Shown here piece after piece: positions 46,187 through 55,104 of a stretch of 64,000 nucleotides of DNA. The stretch lies in the NCBI RefSeq assembly GCF_020071995.1, contig NZ_JABWTK010000010.1, positions 39,937 to 103,936 on the forward strand, in the 5' to 3' direction. Every line of letters starts with the position of its first letter. Within the stretch, counting starts at the first letter, position 1. The DNA comes from Planococcus chinensis (lineage in GTDB: Bacteria > Bacillota > Bacilli > Bacillales_A > Planococcaceae). The position numbers were made by a program, and so were the translations under genes. The notes below the pieces were generated by a model that worked only from the letters and a program-made list of their open reading frames with translations, was not told the origin of the DNA and did no database searches.

Positions 46187-47269
46187 TTATTTTTTCTTGG
46201 CGTGTGCTGCTACCAGTTCAGCCATGGCAGATGCCGTTTTCGGCGCTTCCGCTTTTGTCATGCGGTCGATCAGCAATTCTTCATCCAGCTGCAGTTTTTT
46301 CATTTCCGCCAAAAAGCGTTCCGGCGTCAGTTCTTCTTCCTCGACAACGTTTGCCAACCCTTGTTTTTTAAACAGTTCCGCATTCAGAATCTGGTCACCG
46401 CGGCTTTGCTGTTTCGACAGCGGAATCAACAGCATCGGTTTTTTCAATGCCAAAAATTCAAAAATCGAATTAGAGCCCGCGCGAGACACGACAAAATCCG
46501 TCAAATGCAGCAAATGAGGCAGTTCTGTTGTGACATATTCGAATTGGCTATAATTCGGCACACTTTCCAGATTTCTGTCCACATTGTCTTTGCCGCATAA
46601 ATGGACGATATTGAATTCTTTCAAAAGTGCCGGCAAGTTCGCGCGGATGGCATCGTTAATAACTGCCGAACCTTGGCTGCCGCCCATGATCATCAAAACA
46701 GGACGGCCGTTGTCGAAATTGCAGAGGCTTCTGCCGATTTCAGCAGAACCTTCCATCAGCTCCCCCCGGATAACCGATCCGGTGCATGTGGATTTTTCTT
46801 TTGGCAGATGTTTCAATGTTTCATTGAACACTGTGAAAATATGATTGGCAAAAGGCATGGCGATTTTGTTTGCAAGGCCCGGGGTTACATCGGATTCATG
46901 GATGATGACCGGCACAGACAAGGCTTTTCCAGCCATCGCAACGGGCACTGAGACAAAGCCGCCTTTTGAAAAGATCGCAGCCGGTTTGGTTTTCCGGATG
47001 ATGTTCATTGCTTGAAGAAGACCTTTTCCGACACGCGCAGGATCGGTGAAATTCTTCATGGAAAAATAACGGCGCAATTTGCCGCTTGAAATGGCGTGAT
47101 ACCGGACTTTCGGAAAAGCCTCAGGGATCAGTTCACTCTCAATGCCGTCTTTTGAGCCAATGTATTCCACATTGTAGCCCATTTTTTCCAGTTCAGGAAT
47201 CAGCGCCTGGTTCAGCGATACGTGCCCCGCTGTTCCGCCGCCTGTCAATAAAATTGTTTGCTTATTCAT
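46187..47269 (-). CDS. murG: UDP-N-acetylglucosamine:lipid I transferase (MurG-type)
   Basis: A 360-residue GT-B glycosyltransferase that makes lipid II from lipid I. N-terminal [13 protein letters not shown] and [14 protein letters not shown], and the C-terminal [20 protein letters not shown] and [11 protein letters not shown], are the MurG acceptor- and UDP-GlcNAc-binding motifs. It lies outside any division cluster, next to dapF. Bacillales genomes often have such a stand-alone murG, sometimes as a second copy, so this may be a paralogue of a dcw-cluster gene. Confidence 0.92.
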   Translation of the reverse strand: MNKQTILLTGGGTAGHVSLNQALIPELEKMGYNVEYIGSKDGIESELIPEAFPKVRYHAISSGKLRRYFSMKNFTDPARVGKGLLQAMNIIRKTKPAAIFSKGGFVSVPVAMAGKALSVPVIIHESDVTPGLANKIAMPFANHIFTVFNETLKHLPKEKSTCTGSVIRGELMEGSAEIGRSLCNFDNGRPVLMIMGGSQGSAVINDAIRANLPALLKEFNIVHLCGKDNVDRNLESVPNYSQFEYVTTELPHLLHLTDFVVSRAGSNSIFEFLALKKPMLLIPLSKQQSRGDQILNAELFKKQGLANVVEEEELTPERFLAEMKKLQLDEELLIDRMTKAEAPKTASAMAELVAAHAKKK

Positions 47270-47399
47270 TTTGCTGTCCTACTCTCTTGTCTTAAAAATT
47301 GCGTATGCATCTTTCCAGGAGCGTTCCGATAAAAGGAGGCTTCTATGCTATACTTATTTTTATTTAGTATATTGTTGTTAGTTTACTGGAGGATGGATC

Positions 47400-48749
47400 A
47401 TGTTTGAAACGAAGACAAAAACGGAGAAATTCAAGATGCTGCTTCGCATTGTTTTTCCGATTTTGGTTACACAAGTTGCGATGTACTTAGTCACATTTTT
47501 TGATATTTATATGACCGCCCGTTACAATACGGAAGATTTAGCGGGCGTCTCGATCGGGTCTTCTTTTTGGATGCCGGTTTATATCGGACTCGCCGGAATC
47601 CTCATGTCCATCACCCCAATTGTAGCACAATTAATGGGTGCAGCGAAAAGAGAAGAAGTGAAAGATGCCGTACAGCAAGGGATATACTTGGCGTTTATCC
47701 TCGCTGTCCTCATTTTCACCTTTTTCTTTTTCGGAGCCGACAGTCTCCTGGGTCTGATGACTCTCGAAGCCGCGGTCGAATCGGTAGCGGACGAATACAT
47801 TTTTGCGATGAGCCTCGGGCTGATTCCGCTGTTTATCTATAACGTGCTCCGCTATTATATCGATGCACTCGGCGCAACAAGGGTTTCCATGTTCATTTCA
47901 CTTCTTTCGGCACCGATCAACGTGTTTTTCAATTATTTGCTGATCTTTGGGAATTTCGGCTTTCCGGAATTGGGCGGTGCTGGAGCAGGTTATGCTTCCG
48001 CCATCACCTATTGGATTGTGCTGTTTATCGCCGGCTGGATTGTCCATACGCGAAAACCATTCAAGTCTTTTGAGATTTTCAGCGGTTGGGCAAAATTCTC
48101 AGTTGTCCGCATAAAAGAAATCAGCCGCATTGGGGTACCAATCGGCATTTCCATATTTGCCGAGACGAGCATTTTCTCTGCCGTCACGCTCATGATGAGC
48201 ACTTATGGCACCATCACCATTGCAGCACATCAAATCGCCATCAACTTCACTTCGCTGTTGTATATGCTGCCGCTCAGCATTTCCATGGGAGCCACCATTC
48301 TCGTCGGCTTTGAAGTCGGAGCCAAACGCTTTCACGACGCCCGGCAGTATAGCTGGATCAGCGTCATTTCAGCGGTCGCCTTCAGTTTTGTATCGGCGTT
48401 CACCTTGTATTTCCTGCGCCACGACATTGCCGCTTTGTATTCATCAGATCCGGCTGTGATCAATCTGGCGGTGCAGTTCCTGGTGTTTGCAGCACTGTTC
48501 CAGCTTTCAGATGCCATACAGGCCCCTGTGCAAGGAGCGCTCCGCGGCTATAAGGACGTCAACATCACTTTCATCATGGCGTTGATTTCGTACTGGGTCA
48601 TCGGCTTGCCATCAGGCTTCCTGCTCGCAACCTTCACCGGTTTTGAAGCGTTCGGCTACTGGATCGGTTTGATCGCCGGGTTGACTGCAGGCGCTGTCAC
48701 CTTGTCATTCAGACTCAATAAAATACAAAAAAAGATTGCCGCTCAGTGA
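47400..48749 (+). CDS. MATE family efflux transporter
   Basis: A 449-residue membrane protein with 12 predicted helices in two repeated halves, typical of NorM/MepA-like sodium- or proton-driven drug/organic cation exporters. Conserved blocks are PILVTQVAMYLVTFFD near the start and LLSAPINVFFNYLLIFG mid-protein. A TATACT -10 box lies about 50 bases upstream. Its last codons overlap, tail to tail, those of the next gene inside a shared terminator hairpin. Confidence 0.9.
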   Translation: MFETKTKTEKFKMLLRIVFPILVTQVAMYLVTFFDIYMTARYNTEDLAGVSIGSSFWMPVYIGLAGILMSITPIVAQLMGAAKREEVKDAVQQGIYLAFILAVLIFTFFFFGADSLLGLMTLEAAVESVADEYIFAMSLGLIPLFIYNVLRYYIDALGATRVSMFISLLSAPINVFFNYLLIFGNFGFPELGGAGAGYASAITYWIVLFIAGWIVHTRKPFKSFEIFSGWAKFSVVRIKEISRIGVPIGISIFAETSIFSAVTLMMSTYGTITIAAHQIAINFTSLLYMLPLSISMGATILVGFEVGAKRFHDARQYSWISVISAVAFSFVSAFTLYFLRHDIAALYSSDPAVINLAVQFLVFAALFQLSDAIQAPVQGALRGYKDVNITFIMALISYWVIGLPSGFLLATFTGFEAFGYWIGLIAGLTAGAVTLSFRLNKIQKKIAAQ

Positions 48750-48766
48750 GCGGCAATCTTTTTGTA
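48729..48766. terminator. Bidirectional terminator containing both stop codons
   Basis: AAAAAGATTGCCGCT / AGCGGCAATCTTTTT stem, T-runs on both sides. The loop region holds the overlapping stop codons of the converging MATE gene (48747-48749) and the small gene at 48743. The coding regions overlap by 7 bases. Confidence 0.88.
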
Positions 48767-48982
48767 TAACGCCGATAAACTGTTTTTCTCTTCCGCGTTG
48801 AGATCCGATTGGTCAATGCGGGTTAAGGCAAGTTCAAGTTTTTGCTGCCGTGTTTTGCGGACTCTTGGATGCGTCAGTTCGTCGTTGAGTTCAATCCGGA
48901 TTTTTTGTTCGAGCTCTTCTTCCGTGGAGATGGCGTCCACTCCGGCCCGGTTCGGCCATAGTTTGCGGTAAGCTTCGATCAC
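48743..48982 (-). CDS. Small hypothetical protein, coupled to the COG0523 gene
   Basis: A 79-residue, charged, helical protein with no membrane segment (IEAYRKLWPNRAGVDAISTE at the start). I take the GTG at 48982, which overlaps the stop of the upstream GTPase gene as GTGA and implies coupling. The frame remains open further upstream, but that part lies inside the GTPase gene. Function unknown; the coupling suggests a role with the GTPase, possibly metal-related. Confidence 0.6.
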   Translation of the reverse strand: MIEAYRKLWPNRAGVDAISTEEELEQKIRIELNDELTHPRVRKTRQQKLELALTRIDQSDLNAEEKNSLSALYKKIAAH

Positions 48983-49860
48983 GGCAGCTCGATCCCTTCC
49001 AGGCTTTCTCCGATGACGACGATTTGCGTCTGCATTTTCATGTATTCCGGAAGCCATTGGGCCATGCCGTAAGCATACTGGAATGCGTGCGGGTATTTAT
49101 CCCCTTCGAGCGGCACGTAGCCTTTGATGCGGAATACCGATTCCGGCAAGGCGCGCAGCCATTCCTCGAAATCGTCCCGTTTTACCGGGTTTTGAAACTC
49201 CAGGACTTTGGCATTTAAATTCAGTTTGGAAACCGGCGCTTCTTGGACGGTCCCGCTTTTGCTTGCGGATATTTTCTGAAGCTGAGAAAAAGGCACTTTG
49301 GACTGCACGGTTTGAATGATCTGTGCTTCCGGATTCAGCCCTTGCACTTCAAACGTCACTTGGGCCTGTTCGGCTTCCATTAAAAGATCCATCTTATTCG
49401 CCAAAATCAAATCGGCATGGCGGATCTGTTCCAGGTAAAGCGAACGGATCTGTGGCGACAACTGGCTGCGGTCGAGCCAGCGTTTGCTGTCGGCCACCGT
49501 GACGATGCCTTTGAATTTCAGTTTTTCTGCAAAAAGCGGCGAGAAAATGGCATCGAGCGCTTCTACAGGATGCGCTGCACCTGTAGTTTCAATCAGTAGG
49601 ACATCAAACTCTTCTTCTGCGAGGAGCGTTTGCAGCTGGGCTTCCGATTTCTCCGAACCGGTGCAGCAAATGCAGCCGTCCAGCAGTTCTTTTAATGGGA
49701 TGCCGTCTTCCACAGCATCCGAGTCAAAATTCATTTCGCCTAATTCGTTCATGAACACTGCCGGTTTTAATCCGGCATCTTTCGCTTGCTGGATGACGTG
49801 TTTCAGAAGCGTGGTTTTGCCGCTTCCTAAAAATCCGCTAAATAGGTATACATCAATCAT
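48979..49860 (-). CDS. COG0523 GTPase (CobW/YciC/ZNG1-like metallochaperone)
   Basis: A 293-residue G3E-family GTPase. Walker A is GFLGSGKTTLL (residues 8-18), the metal-binding CxCC is in DGCICCTG near 63-70, and the base-specificity motif is NKMD near 158. A shorter C-terminal CobW domain follows. Such proteins deliver zinc or cobalt to client enzymes. ATG 49860 has GAGGGGG upstream; the longer frame to 49902 enters a terminator. No Zur-type palindrome was evident in the 33-base gap, so the metal is open. Confidence 0.85.
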   Translation of the reverse strand: MIDVYLFSGFLGSGKTTLLKHVIQQAKDAGLKPAVFMNELGEMNFDSDAVEDGIPLKELLDGCICCTGSEKSEAQLQTLLAEEEFDVLLIETTGAAHPVEALDAIFSPLFAEKLKFKGIVTVADSKRWLDRSQLSPQIRSLYLEQIRHADLILANKMDLLMEAEQAQVTFEVQGLNPEAQIIQTVQSKVPFSQLQKISASKSGTVQEAPVSKLNLNAKVLEFQNPVKRDDFEEWLRALPESVFRIKGYVPLEGDKYPHAFQYAYGMAQWLPEYMKMQTQIVVIGESLEGIELP

Positions 49861-49892
49861 GGAATCCCCCTCTATTAATTCGCCGTAAGAAA

Positions 49893-49916
49893 AGGCCCGC
49901 AAGTGCGGACCTCATT
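49893..49916 (-). terminator. Terminator after ctpA
   Basis: GGTCCGCA / TGCGGGCC stem with TTTTCTT on the minus strand, between ctpA and the COG0523 gene. Some readthrough may feed the downstream gene, since little room remains for a promoter. Confidence 0.78.
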
Positions 49917-49918
49917 TT

Positions 49919-51448
49919 TTATTCTTTCGGTTCTTCTTCCGCTGATTCTTTTGCAGGTTCAGCTTTTAGGCCCGCTTCTTCCATCACGATTTTTTTCGCT
50001 TCCATAAGCTGCGGGTCTTCTTCATCGATTTTCTTGCTTAAGGCTTCCATGATGGCAAATGTAGTATCGCCCGTCACCACGCCTGTCGTTTCCAGTTCGT
50101 TGTCTTCCTGGAACTGTTCGACTGCATCTGTCAGCTGTTCTTCAAAAACGCCGTCCACTTTGCCGACTTCATAGCCGAGCGCTTCAAGCATCTGTTCAGC
50201 TGTTTTCACTTGTTCAGAAATGGCGCCATCCTTCATTTCAATCGAAGAATCCAACACTGGCAACGATGCATATTCCGGATAAGCCACTTTCACATCCGGG
50301 GCAATTCCTTTTTCATGAATCCAATTGCCGTCCGGCGTCAGCCATTTCGCTGTCGTGAACTTTAAGTTCGACCCATCGGCCATATCATTGGCTGTCTGCA
50401 CGGTTCCTTTGCCGAATGTGTTTTCTCCAATCAATGTAACGTCCGCCGATTCTTTCATCGCGCCCGCTAAAATCTCGGATGCCGAAGCGCTTCCGCCGTC
50501 AATCAATAAAGTGACCGGCACTTTCACTTTCGAACCTGACTCCGCTAAGTAAATTTCAGGCTCTTCGCCTTTGGCCTGCACTTCAAACATTTCTTTTCCT
50601 TCGTCAATGAACAAGTTGGAAATTTCAAGCGCTGTTGTCAATAGACCGCCAGGGTTTTGGCGGACGTCCATGACCATGGCTTTCATCCCTTGCTTTTCCA
50701 TTTCACTGATCGCGTCGGTCAATTCCTGCGCTGTGTTTTCAGAGAAGCTCGTTACTTGGATATGCGCTACGCCATCACCAATCATTTCCGGATAAACCGT
50801 TTCGATTGGAATATCGTCCCGCACAATTTTGACGTCGAGCGGTTCTGCCATATCGCCGCGCTGGATTGTTAATGTCACTTCTGTCCCTTTTTCGCCGCGG
50901 ATAAGCATAACCGCTTCAGAAGCACTGAAGCCCTGGATGCTTTCGCCGTCTACTTCCAGGATTTTGTCTCCCGGTTTCAAGCCTGCTTTTTCAGCAGGAG
51001 AGCCTTTAATCGGTGAAACGATATTGATAAAGCCATTGCGTTCCTGTACTTCGGCGCCAATCCCTTGGAAGCTGGATGAAATGCCTTGTGAGAACTGGGC
51101 TGCTTCTTCTTGGTTCATATAATCGGAGTAAGGATCTCCAAGAGATTCCACCATTCCGTTAATAGCGCCATTGATCAACACATCGCTGTCGACGTCTTCA
51201 AAGTATTCTTGCTGCACTTGATCGTAAGCTGCATATAATTTTTCAAATCCCCGTCTTTCGGGAGAGCTGACTTCAACTGCCTTTTCATCCCCAAAAGTTA
51301 AAGCAAATACCGTTAATCCGGCCGTACATAGTATCAAGGTGAACACAAGCATGATAAAGTAGAATGTTTTCATCCGGATAAAATGGGCAGGCGCTTCATC
51401 AACAGGCGGAATCTGTTCTTGATTTTCGCCTGGACGCTTATCATCCAT
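49919..51448 (-). CDS. ctpA: S41 family C-terminal processing protease
   Basis: A 509-residue membrane-anchored protease: cytoplasmic acidic start, one membrane helix (about 28-50), a PDZ domain (about 110-200), and the S41 catalytic core with the serine in GGSASASEI and the lysine in GENTFGKGTVQ. A C-terminal peptidoglycan-binding domain (about 405-465) and an acidic tail follow. It trims exported proteins at their C-termini. ATG 51448 has GGTG upstream. Proximity to deoD matches B. subtilis ctpA. Confidence 0.92.
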   Translation of the reverse strand: MDDKRPGENQEQIPPVDEAPAHFIRMKTFYFIMLVFTLILCTAGLTVFALTFGDEKAVEVSSPERRGFEKLYAAYDQVQQEYFEDVDSDVLINGAINGMVESLGDPYSDYMNQEEAAQFSQGISSSFQGIGAEVQERNGFINIVSPIKGSPAEKAGLKPGDKILEVDGESIQGFSASEAVMLIRGEKGTEVTLTIQRGDMAEPLDVKIVRDDIPIETVYPEMIGDGVAHIQVTSFSENTAQELTDAISEMEKQGMKAMVMDVRQNPGGLLTTALEISNLFIDEGKEMFEVQAKGEEPEIYLAESGSKVKVPVTLLIDGGSASASEILAGAMKESADVTLIGENTFGKGTVQTANDMADGSNLKFTTAKWLTPDGNWIHEKGIAPDVKVAYPEYASLPVLDSSIEMKDGAISEQVKTAEQMLEALGYEVGKVDGVFEEQLTDAVEQFQEDNELETTGVVTGDTTFAIMEALSKKIDEEDPQLMEAKKIVMEEAGLKAEPAKESAEEEPKE

Positions 51449-51520
51449 TTCTTTCACCACTTTCTTAATTGCACTTCAAACTGTATCGATTTTATCAAGC
51501 TTTTGAAAAAATTAAAAGAA

Positions 51521-51543
51521 AAAGACTGTCTAGACAGTCTTTA
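51521..51543. terminator. Terminator after deoD
   Basis: AAAGACTGTC-TAGA... is a perfect palindrome (AAAGACTGTC / GACAGTCTTT) with T-rich flanks on both strands, about 100 bases after the deoD stop. Confidence 0.85.
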
Positions 51544-51549
51544 CTCTTT

Positions 51550-51639
51550 TTATTCCGCTTTAGCGGGCGTCTGATTTGCCCGTTCAAGCTTCATTGGTTC
51601 AATGATTTCATAGCGGACTTGGTTGCCCTCTAAAAACAG
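51550..51639 (-). pseudogene. 29-codon ORF remnant in frame after the deoD stops
   Basis: Right after the tandem TAA TAG that ends deoD, the same frame reads LFLEGNQVRYEIIEP, then MKLERANQTPAKAE and a stop at 51550. The composition looks like a genuine protein C-terminus. The first codon is CTG, 7 bases after AAGGA. It may be the tail of a lost gene, a stop-codon readthrough extension, or a CTG-started peptide. No family recognised. Confidence 0.35.
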
Positions 51640-51642
51640 CTA

Positions 51643-52347
51643 TTATTCCTTGATCGCTGCTTCAAGTGCTACGATAATCATGTCATTGAAAGTCGTCTGG
51701 CGTTCTTCAGACGTTGTCACTTCACCTGTCAGCAAGTGATCGCTAACTGTCAAGATGGACAATGCCTGGCGGCCGAATTTAGCTGCCAATGTGTAAAGCG
51801 CTGCAGATTCCATTTCCAGAGCCAATACTCCGTACTGCGCCCATTTTTCGTGCTCTGCATGTTCATTGTAGAAGACATCTTCAGTAAAGACGTTCCCCAC
51901 ACGCAAGCTCAAGTTCTTTTCCAAACCAGCATTATACGCTTTCAACAATAGATCGAAATCTGCAGTCGGAGCGAAATCAATGCCATTAAAGATAATTTCG
52001 TTCATTTTCGAATCCGTTGATGCACTTTGTGCAATGATTACGTCACGGACTTTTACATCTTTGTGGATCGAACCGCACGTACCGACGCGGATCAATTTTT
52101 GGACATCGTATTCGTTCATCAATTCAGTTACATAGATGGAAATGGAAGGAACTCCCATTCCTGTTCCTTGAACTGAAATGCGTTTGCCTTTGTATGTACC
52201 CGTATAGCCGAACATGTTGCGCACTTCGTTGTAAAGTACTACATCTTCAAGAAATGTTTCGGCAATGTATTTTGCACGAAGCGGATCTCCAGGAAGTAAA
52301 ATCGTATCAGCGATATCGCCTTTTTTTGCATTAATATGGACGCTCAT
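51643..52347 (-). CDS. deoD: Purine nucleoside phosphorylase DeoD
   Basis: A 234-residue hexameric-type phosphorylase that splits purine (deoxy)nucleosides with phosphate for salvage. N-terminal [32 protein letters not shown] near 62, and [12 protein letters not shown] near 180 carry the phosphate- and ribose-binding residues. Of two adjacent ATGs the second (52347) has better spacing from GAGG. Monocistronic with its own terminator. Confidence 0.95.
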   Translation of the reverse strand: MSVHINAKKGDIADTILLPGDPLRAKYIAETFLEDVVLYNEVRNMFGYTGTYKGKRISVQGTGMGVPSISIYVTELMNEYDVQKLIRVGTCGSIHKDVKVRDVIIAQSASTDSKMNEIIFNGIDFAPTADFDLLLKAYNAGLEKNLSLRVGNVFTEDVFYNEHAEHEKWAQYGVLALEMESAALYTLAAKFGRQALSILTVSDHLLTGEVTTSEERQTTFNDMIIVALEAAIKE

Positions 52348-52417
52348 CATAAAACCTCACTTTAATTTTAGTCGTTCTTATCATACTGTTTTTTAGCGGC
52401 AAGTGCAACGCATTGCC

Positions 52418-52633
52418 TTAAAGTGCTGTATATTCATCCCATATGGCATCGAAAGTGGATGCTTTCATGACCGGGTGGGCCTTTTCTTCAATATAGCGGG
52501 AAAGATCCTCAAAATCTTCCGAGCTCTTTGGAAACGAATGGTCCAGGAACATAGCATCCGCAAATCGTGAAAAATCATCCGGACGGACTTTCCCCCGGTA
52601 CTTTAAAGCAAATTGATAAAAAGAACGTTTCAT
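52418..52633 (-). CDS. yozE: YozE family protein (UPF0346)
   Basis: A 71-residue helical protein with the YozE SAM-like fold pattern: SFYQFALKYRGKVRPDDFSR (4-23), ADAMFLDHSFPKSSEDFEDL, then YIEEKAHP. Function unknown; widely conserved in Bacillales. ATG 52633 has GGGAGG upstream, which rules out the longer frame to 52657. Confidence 0.88.
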   Translation of the reverse strand: MKRSFYQFALKYRGKVRPDDFSRFADAMFLDHSFPKSSEDFEDLSRYIEEKAHPVMKASTFDAIWDEYTAL

Positions 52634-52690
52634 TTTCTTCCTCCCTTTGTTGACCAATTATAAAACCTCTGCACTAAAGCTTAGACAGAA

Positions 52691-52716
52691 AAAACCCGGA
52701 CAGCTGTCCGGGTTTT
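52691..52716 (-). terminator. Terminator of the msr operon
   Basis: AAAACCCGGACAG / CTGTCCGGGTTTT, a perfect palindrome followed by TT on the minus strand, directly after msrB. Confidence 0.9.
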
Positions 52717-52719
52717 CAG

Positions 52720-53145
52720 TTATTCAAACAACTGCTTGTATTCGGAGTATCCTTCTGCTTCCAGCTGCTCTTTGGGCACAAAACGCAAAGCCGCGGAGTT
52801 GATGCAATAACGCAAGCCGCCTAATGAAGAAGGCCCATCCGGGAACAAATGCCCCAAATGTGAATCGGCAGTCGCACTGCGCACTTCCGTTCTTCTCATG
52901 CCATGGCTGGTGTCAAAGCTTTCTTTAATTTCACTGCCTTCAAGCGGTTTGGCAAATGCCGGCCAGCCGCAATGTGCATCGTATTTGTCTTTTGAACTGA
53001 ATAACGGTTTGCCGGACACGATGTCGACATAAATGCCTTCTTCAAAGTGCTGATCGTATTCGCCCTGGAATGGCGGCTCGGTGCCGTTTTCCTGTGTGAC
53101 GTGGTATTGCATCGGCGTCAATTTTGCTTTTAGTTCTTCTTTCAT
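52720..53145 (-). CDS. msrB: Peptide methionine (R)-sulfoxide reductase MsrB
   Basis: A 141-residue SelR-domain enzyme reducing the R form of methionine sulfoxide. The active-site Cys is in [11 protein letters not shown] near residue 117, and CGWPAF near 57 is the substrate pocket. The paired CxxC zinc motifs of many MsrBs are absent, so this is the zinc-free type. It overlaps msrA by 4 bases (ATGA). Confidence 0.95.
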   Translation of the reverse strand: MKEELKAKLTPMQYHVTQENGTEPPFQGEYDQHFEEGIYVDIVSGKPLFSSKDKYDAHCGWPAFAKPLEGSEIKESFDTSHGMRRTEVRSATADSHLGHLFPDGPSSLGGLRYCINSAALRFVPKEQLEAEGYSEYKQLFE

Positions 53146-53672
53146 GCTTGTCCACCCCAATTTTTTTCGATAAATCCTGCCCGTCCAGAACCAACAGAAT
53201 AACGGTTGTAATGGGCAGGGTTTTTCTTATAATAGTCCTGATGGTAATCTTCTGCCAAATAAAACGGCTTGGCTTCCAATATTTTCGTCGCAATCGGTTT
53301 GGAGAACTTGCCGGAATTCTCTAACTCCTGCTTGGATTGTTCTGCAGCGATCCGCTGCTCTTCCGAATGGTAAAAAATAGCCGTCTGGTAAGACTGGCCC
53401 CGGTCAAAGAACTGCCCGCCCGCATCGGTCGGATCGATTTGGCTCCAAAATACTTCCAGCAACTTTTCGTATGGAAAAACTTCCGGCTGGAAGGTGATCT
53501 GGACTGCTTCGTAATGGCCCGTCGTTTCGGAACAAACTTGTTCATAAGTCGGGTTCTCAACATGCCCGCCCGTATATCCGCTGACTACCGATTCAATGCC
53601 GTCATACGAATCAAACGGTTTGACCATGCACCAAAAACAACCGCCTGCAAATGTCGCTTTTTCTGTCTTCAT
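53142..53672 (-). CDS. msrA: Peptide methionine (S)-sulfoxide reductase MsrA, copy 2
   Basis: A 176-residue MsrA with active-site GCFWC at residues 11-15, closely related to the copy at 22952 (shared [14 protein letters not shown] and [15 protein letters not shown]). Here it is coupled to msrB at the end of the degV-ypmR-ypmS operon, the usual Bacillus arrangement. Having both copies covers repair of S-sulfoxides under different controls. Confidence 0.95.
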   Translation of the reverse strand: MKTEKATFAGGCFWCMVKPFDSYDGIESVVSGYTGGHVENPTYEQVCSETTGHYEAVQITFQPEVFPYEKLLEVFWSQIDPTDAGGQFFDRGQSYQTAIFYHSEEQRIAAEQSKQELENSGKFSKPIATKILEAKPFYLAEDYHQDYYKKNPAHYNRYSVGSGRAGFIEKNWGGQA

Positions 53673-53687
53673 CCCATCACTCCGTTC

Positions 53688-54263
53688 TTATTGCTGAATG
53701 GTAACGCGCAACCGGATATCATCTTCCTCCAAATTGAACGAAGTTGCCTGAACCGAAATGCCGCCGTCCAGCGGAATTTCCGTCAGTTTCAACAGCACTT
53801 GTTCTTCTGCTGGCAACACGTCCATAAAATTAGGAAGATTTACCGAATCCCGTAATAATTTTAACGCAGACTCGGGTGGAATATCCAGCATGCCAACTTC
53901 TACGGATTTCTGGACCAGCAGCAAATTGCCGTCTTCCTGTACAAGCGGATCAAATCGAAGCAGGATCGGCAAGGCTACTGAGAAGACTTCAATTTCTGTC
54001 GACAGGCTGACATCGCCGTTTACCGCCAAAGTCAACGGAATGGGCGAATTGGCCATTTCCTGCTGGATATACGTATTGGCAATTCCTTCGAAATCCGCTT
54101 TTGTCACATTCAGCATGACGGAATGGCCATCTATCCCTTCTACTGAACTTGCGCTCGCCAAGGAATGGCCTTTCGCTGGAGTGGTAAGGAAAATAATAAA
54201 TGCCAGAAGTGCAAGAAGGTTTAATCCCAGCAAGATAAAAAAGGCCAAGCGCCAGATTTTCAT
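53688..54263 (-). CDS. ypmS: YpmS family membrane-anchored protein
   Basis: A 191-residue protein with one N-terminal membrane helix (about residues 5-28) and an extracellular beta-rich domain, matching YpmS (DUF2140): the FEGIANTYIQQEMANSPIPL and FDPLVQEDGNLLL blocks. Function unknown. ATG 54263 has AGGAAG 8 bases upstream. It follows ypmR within an operon. Confidence 0.85.
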   Translation of the reverse strand: MKIWRLAFFILLGLNLLALLAFIIFLTTPAKGHSLASASSVEGIDGHSVMLNVTKADFEGIANTYIQQEMANSPIPLTLAVNGDVSLSTEIEVFSVALPILLRFDPLVQEDGNLLLVQKSVEVGMLDIPPESALKLLRDSVNLPNFMDVLPAEEQVLLKLTEIPLDGGISVQATSFNLEEDDIRLRVTIQQ

Positions 54264-54275
54264 AATCATCACTTC

Positions 54276-55073
54276 CTATTCCTGAAAACTCAACCCGCAT
54301 TCTTCCATGCGTTCAAGAATCCTGTCTGTCATTAAGTCATATCCTTTACTGTTTGGATGGAAAAAATCCGTATGATATACCAAATTATCATTGCCGATAA
54401 ACAAATCGCTTACCGGCACATAACATGCCAAAGGGTCCGCTTCTGTAATTTCCCGCATCGATTCGTTGTAGTCGGAAATAATTTGATCAAATTCTTCCAC
54501 TTCATCGGTGATCAGGGAAAAGGGATTGTAGACACCGATGGCAACAATGGGAACTGTCGGGTTAATGGACCGGATGGAAGCGTAGATGTTTTCATACCGC
54601 GTTTCATATACTTCCAGTTCTTCAGCAAATGCTTCGATGTTCAAAGAAAACAAATCCCGTTTGACAATCCGCATAATATCATTGCCGCCGATCGTCATGA
54701 CAACGTAATCCGCTTCTGTCAACGGCCCTGTCAATTGTCCTTTCTGGAACATGGCGAGCAGCTGATCGCTTCTGCGGCCCCGTTTCGCCGTATTCTCCAC
54801 AATCGCCCCCCGAACGCCTGGCCAGTCACTGATTTCACTTGCCAGTCTGCCGACATAGCCGCCCCGGTTTTCCGTATCGCCGACTCCCTGGGACAGCGAA
54901 TCGCCAAGCGCTGTAATAATCAGCGCCTGAGGGACAAAGTTAGGCGGCACACGATATTCCGTAAAAGCGATCGGCACACGGGGTTCCGCTTCGTCATTGC
55001 CAAAGATGAAAGTTGAACTGCATCCCGCTAATACAAACAGTGCCAAAACTACGATGAACAGGATGCGTTTCAA
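54276..55073 (-). CDS. ypmR: SGNH/GDSL lipoprotein hydrolase YpmR
   Basis: A 265-residue exported lipoprotein with lipobox VLAGC (Cys 18). The SGNH esterase blocks are GDSLSQG near 57, GGND near 130 and the HPN motif in DFFHPNSKGYD near 237, giving a Ser-Asp-His triad. Likely an extracytoplasmic lipid or wall esterase; substrate unknown. Operon with degV upstream and ypmS downstream. Confidence 0.9.
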   Translation of the reverse strand: MKRILFIVVLALFVLAGCSSTFIFGNDEAEPRVPIAFTEYRVPPNFVPQALIITALGDSLSQGVGDTENRGGYVGRLASEISDWPGVRGAIVENTAKRGRRSDQLLAMFQKGQLTGPLTEADYVVMTIGGNDIMRIVKRDLFSLNIEAFAEELEVYETRYENIYASIRSINPTVPIVAIGVYNPFSLITDEVEEFDQIISDYNESMREITEADPLACYVPVSDLFIGNDNLVYHTDFFHPNSKGYDLMTDRILERMEECGLSFQE

Positions 55074-55104
55074 GTTTATCTCCCCTTTTTGCTATTTGAA
55101 TGGG

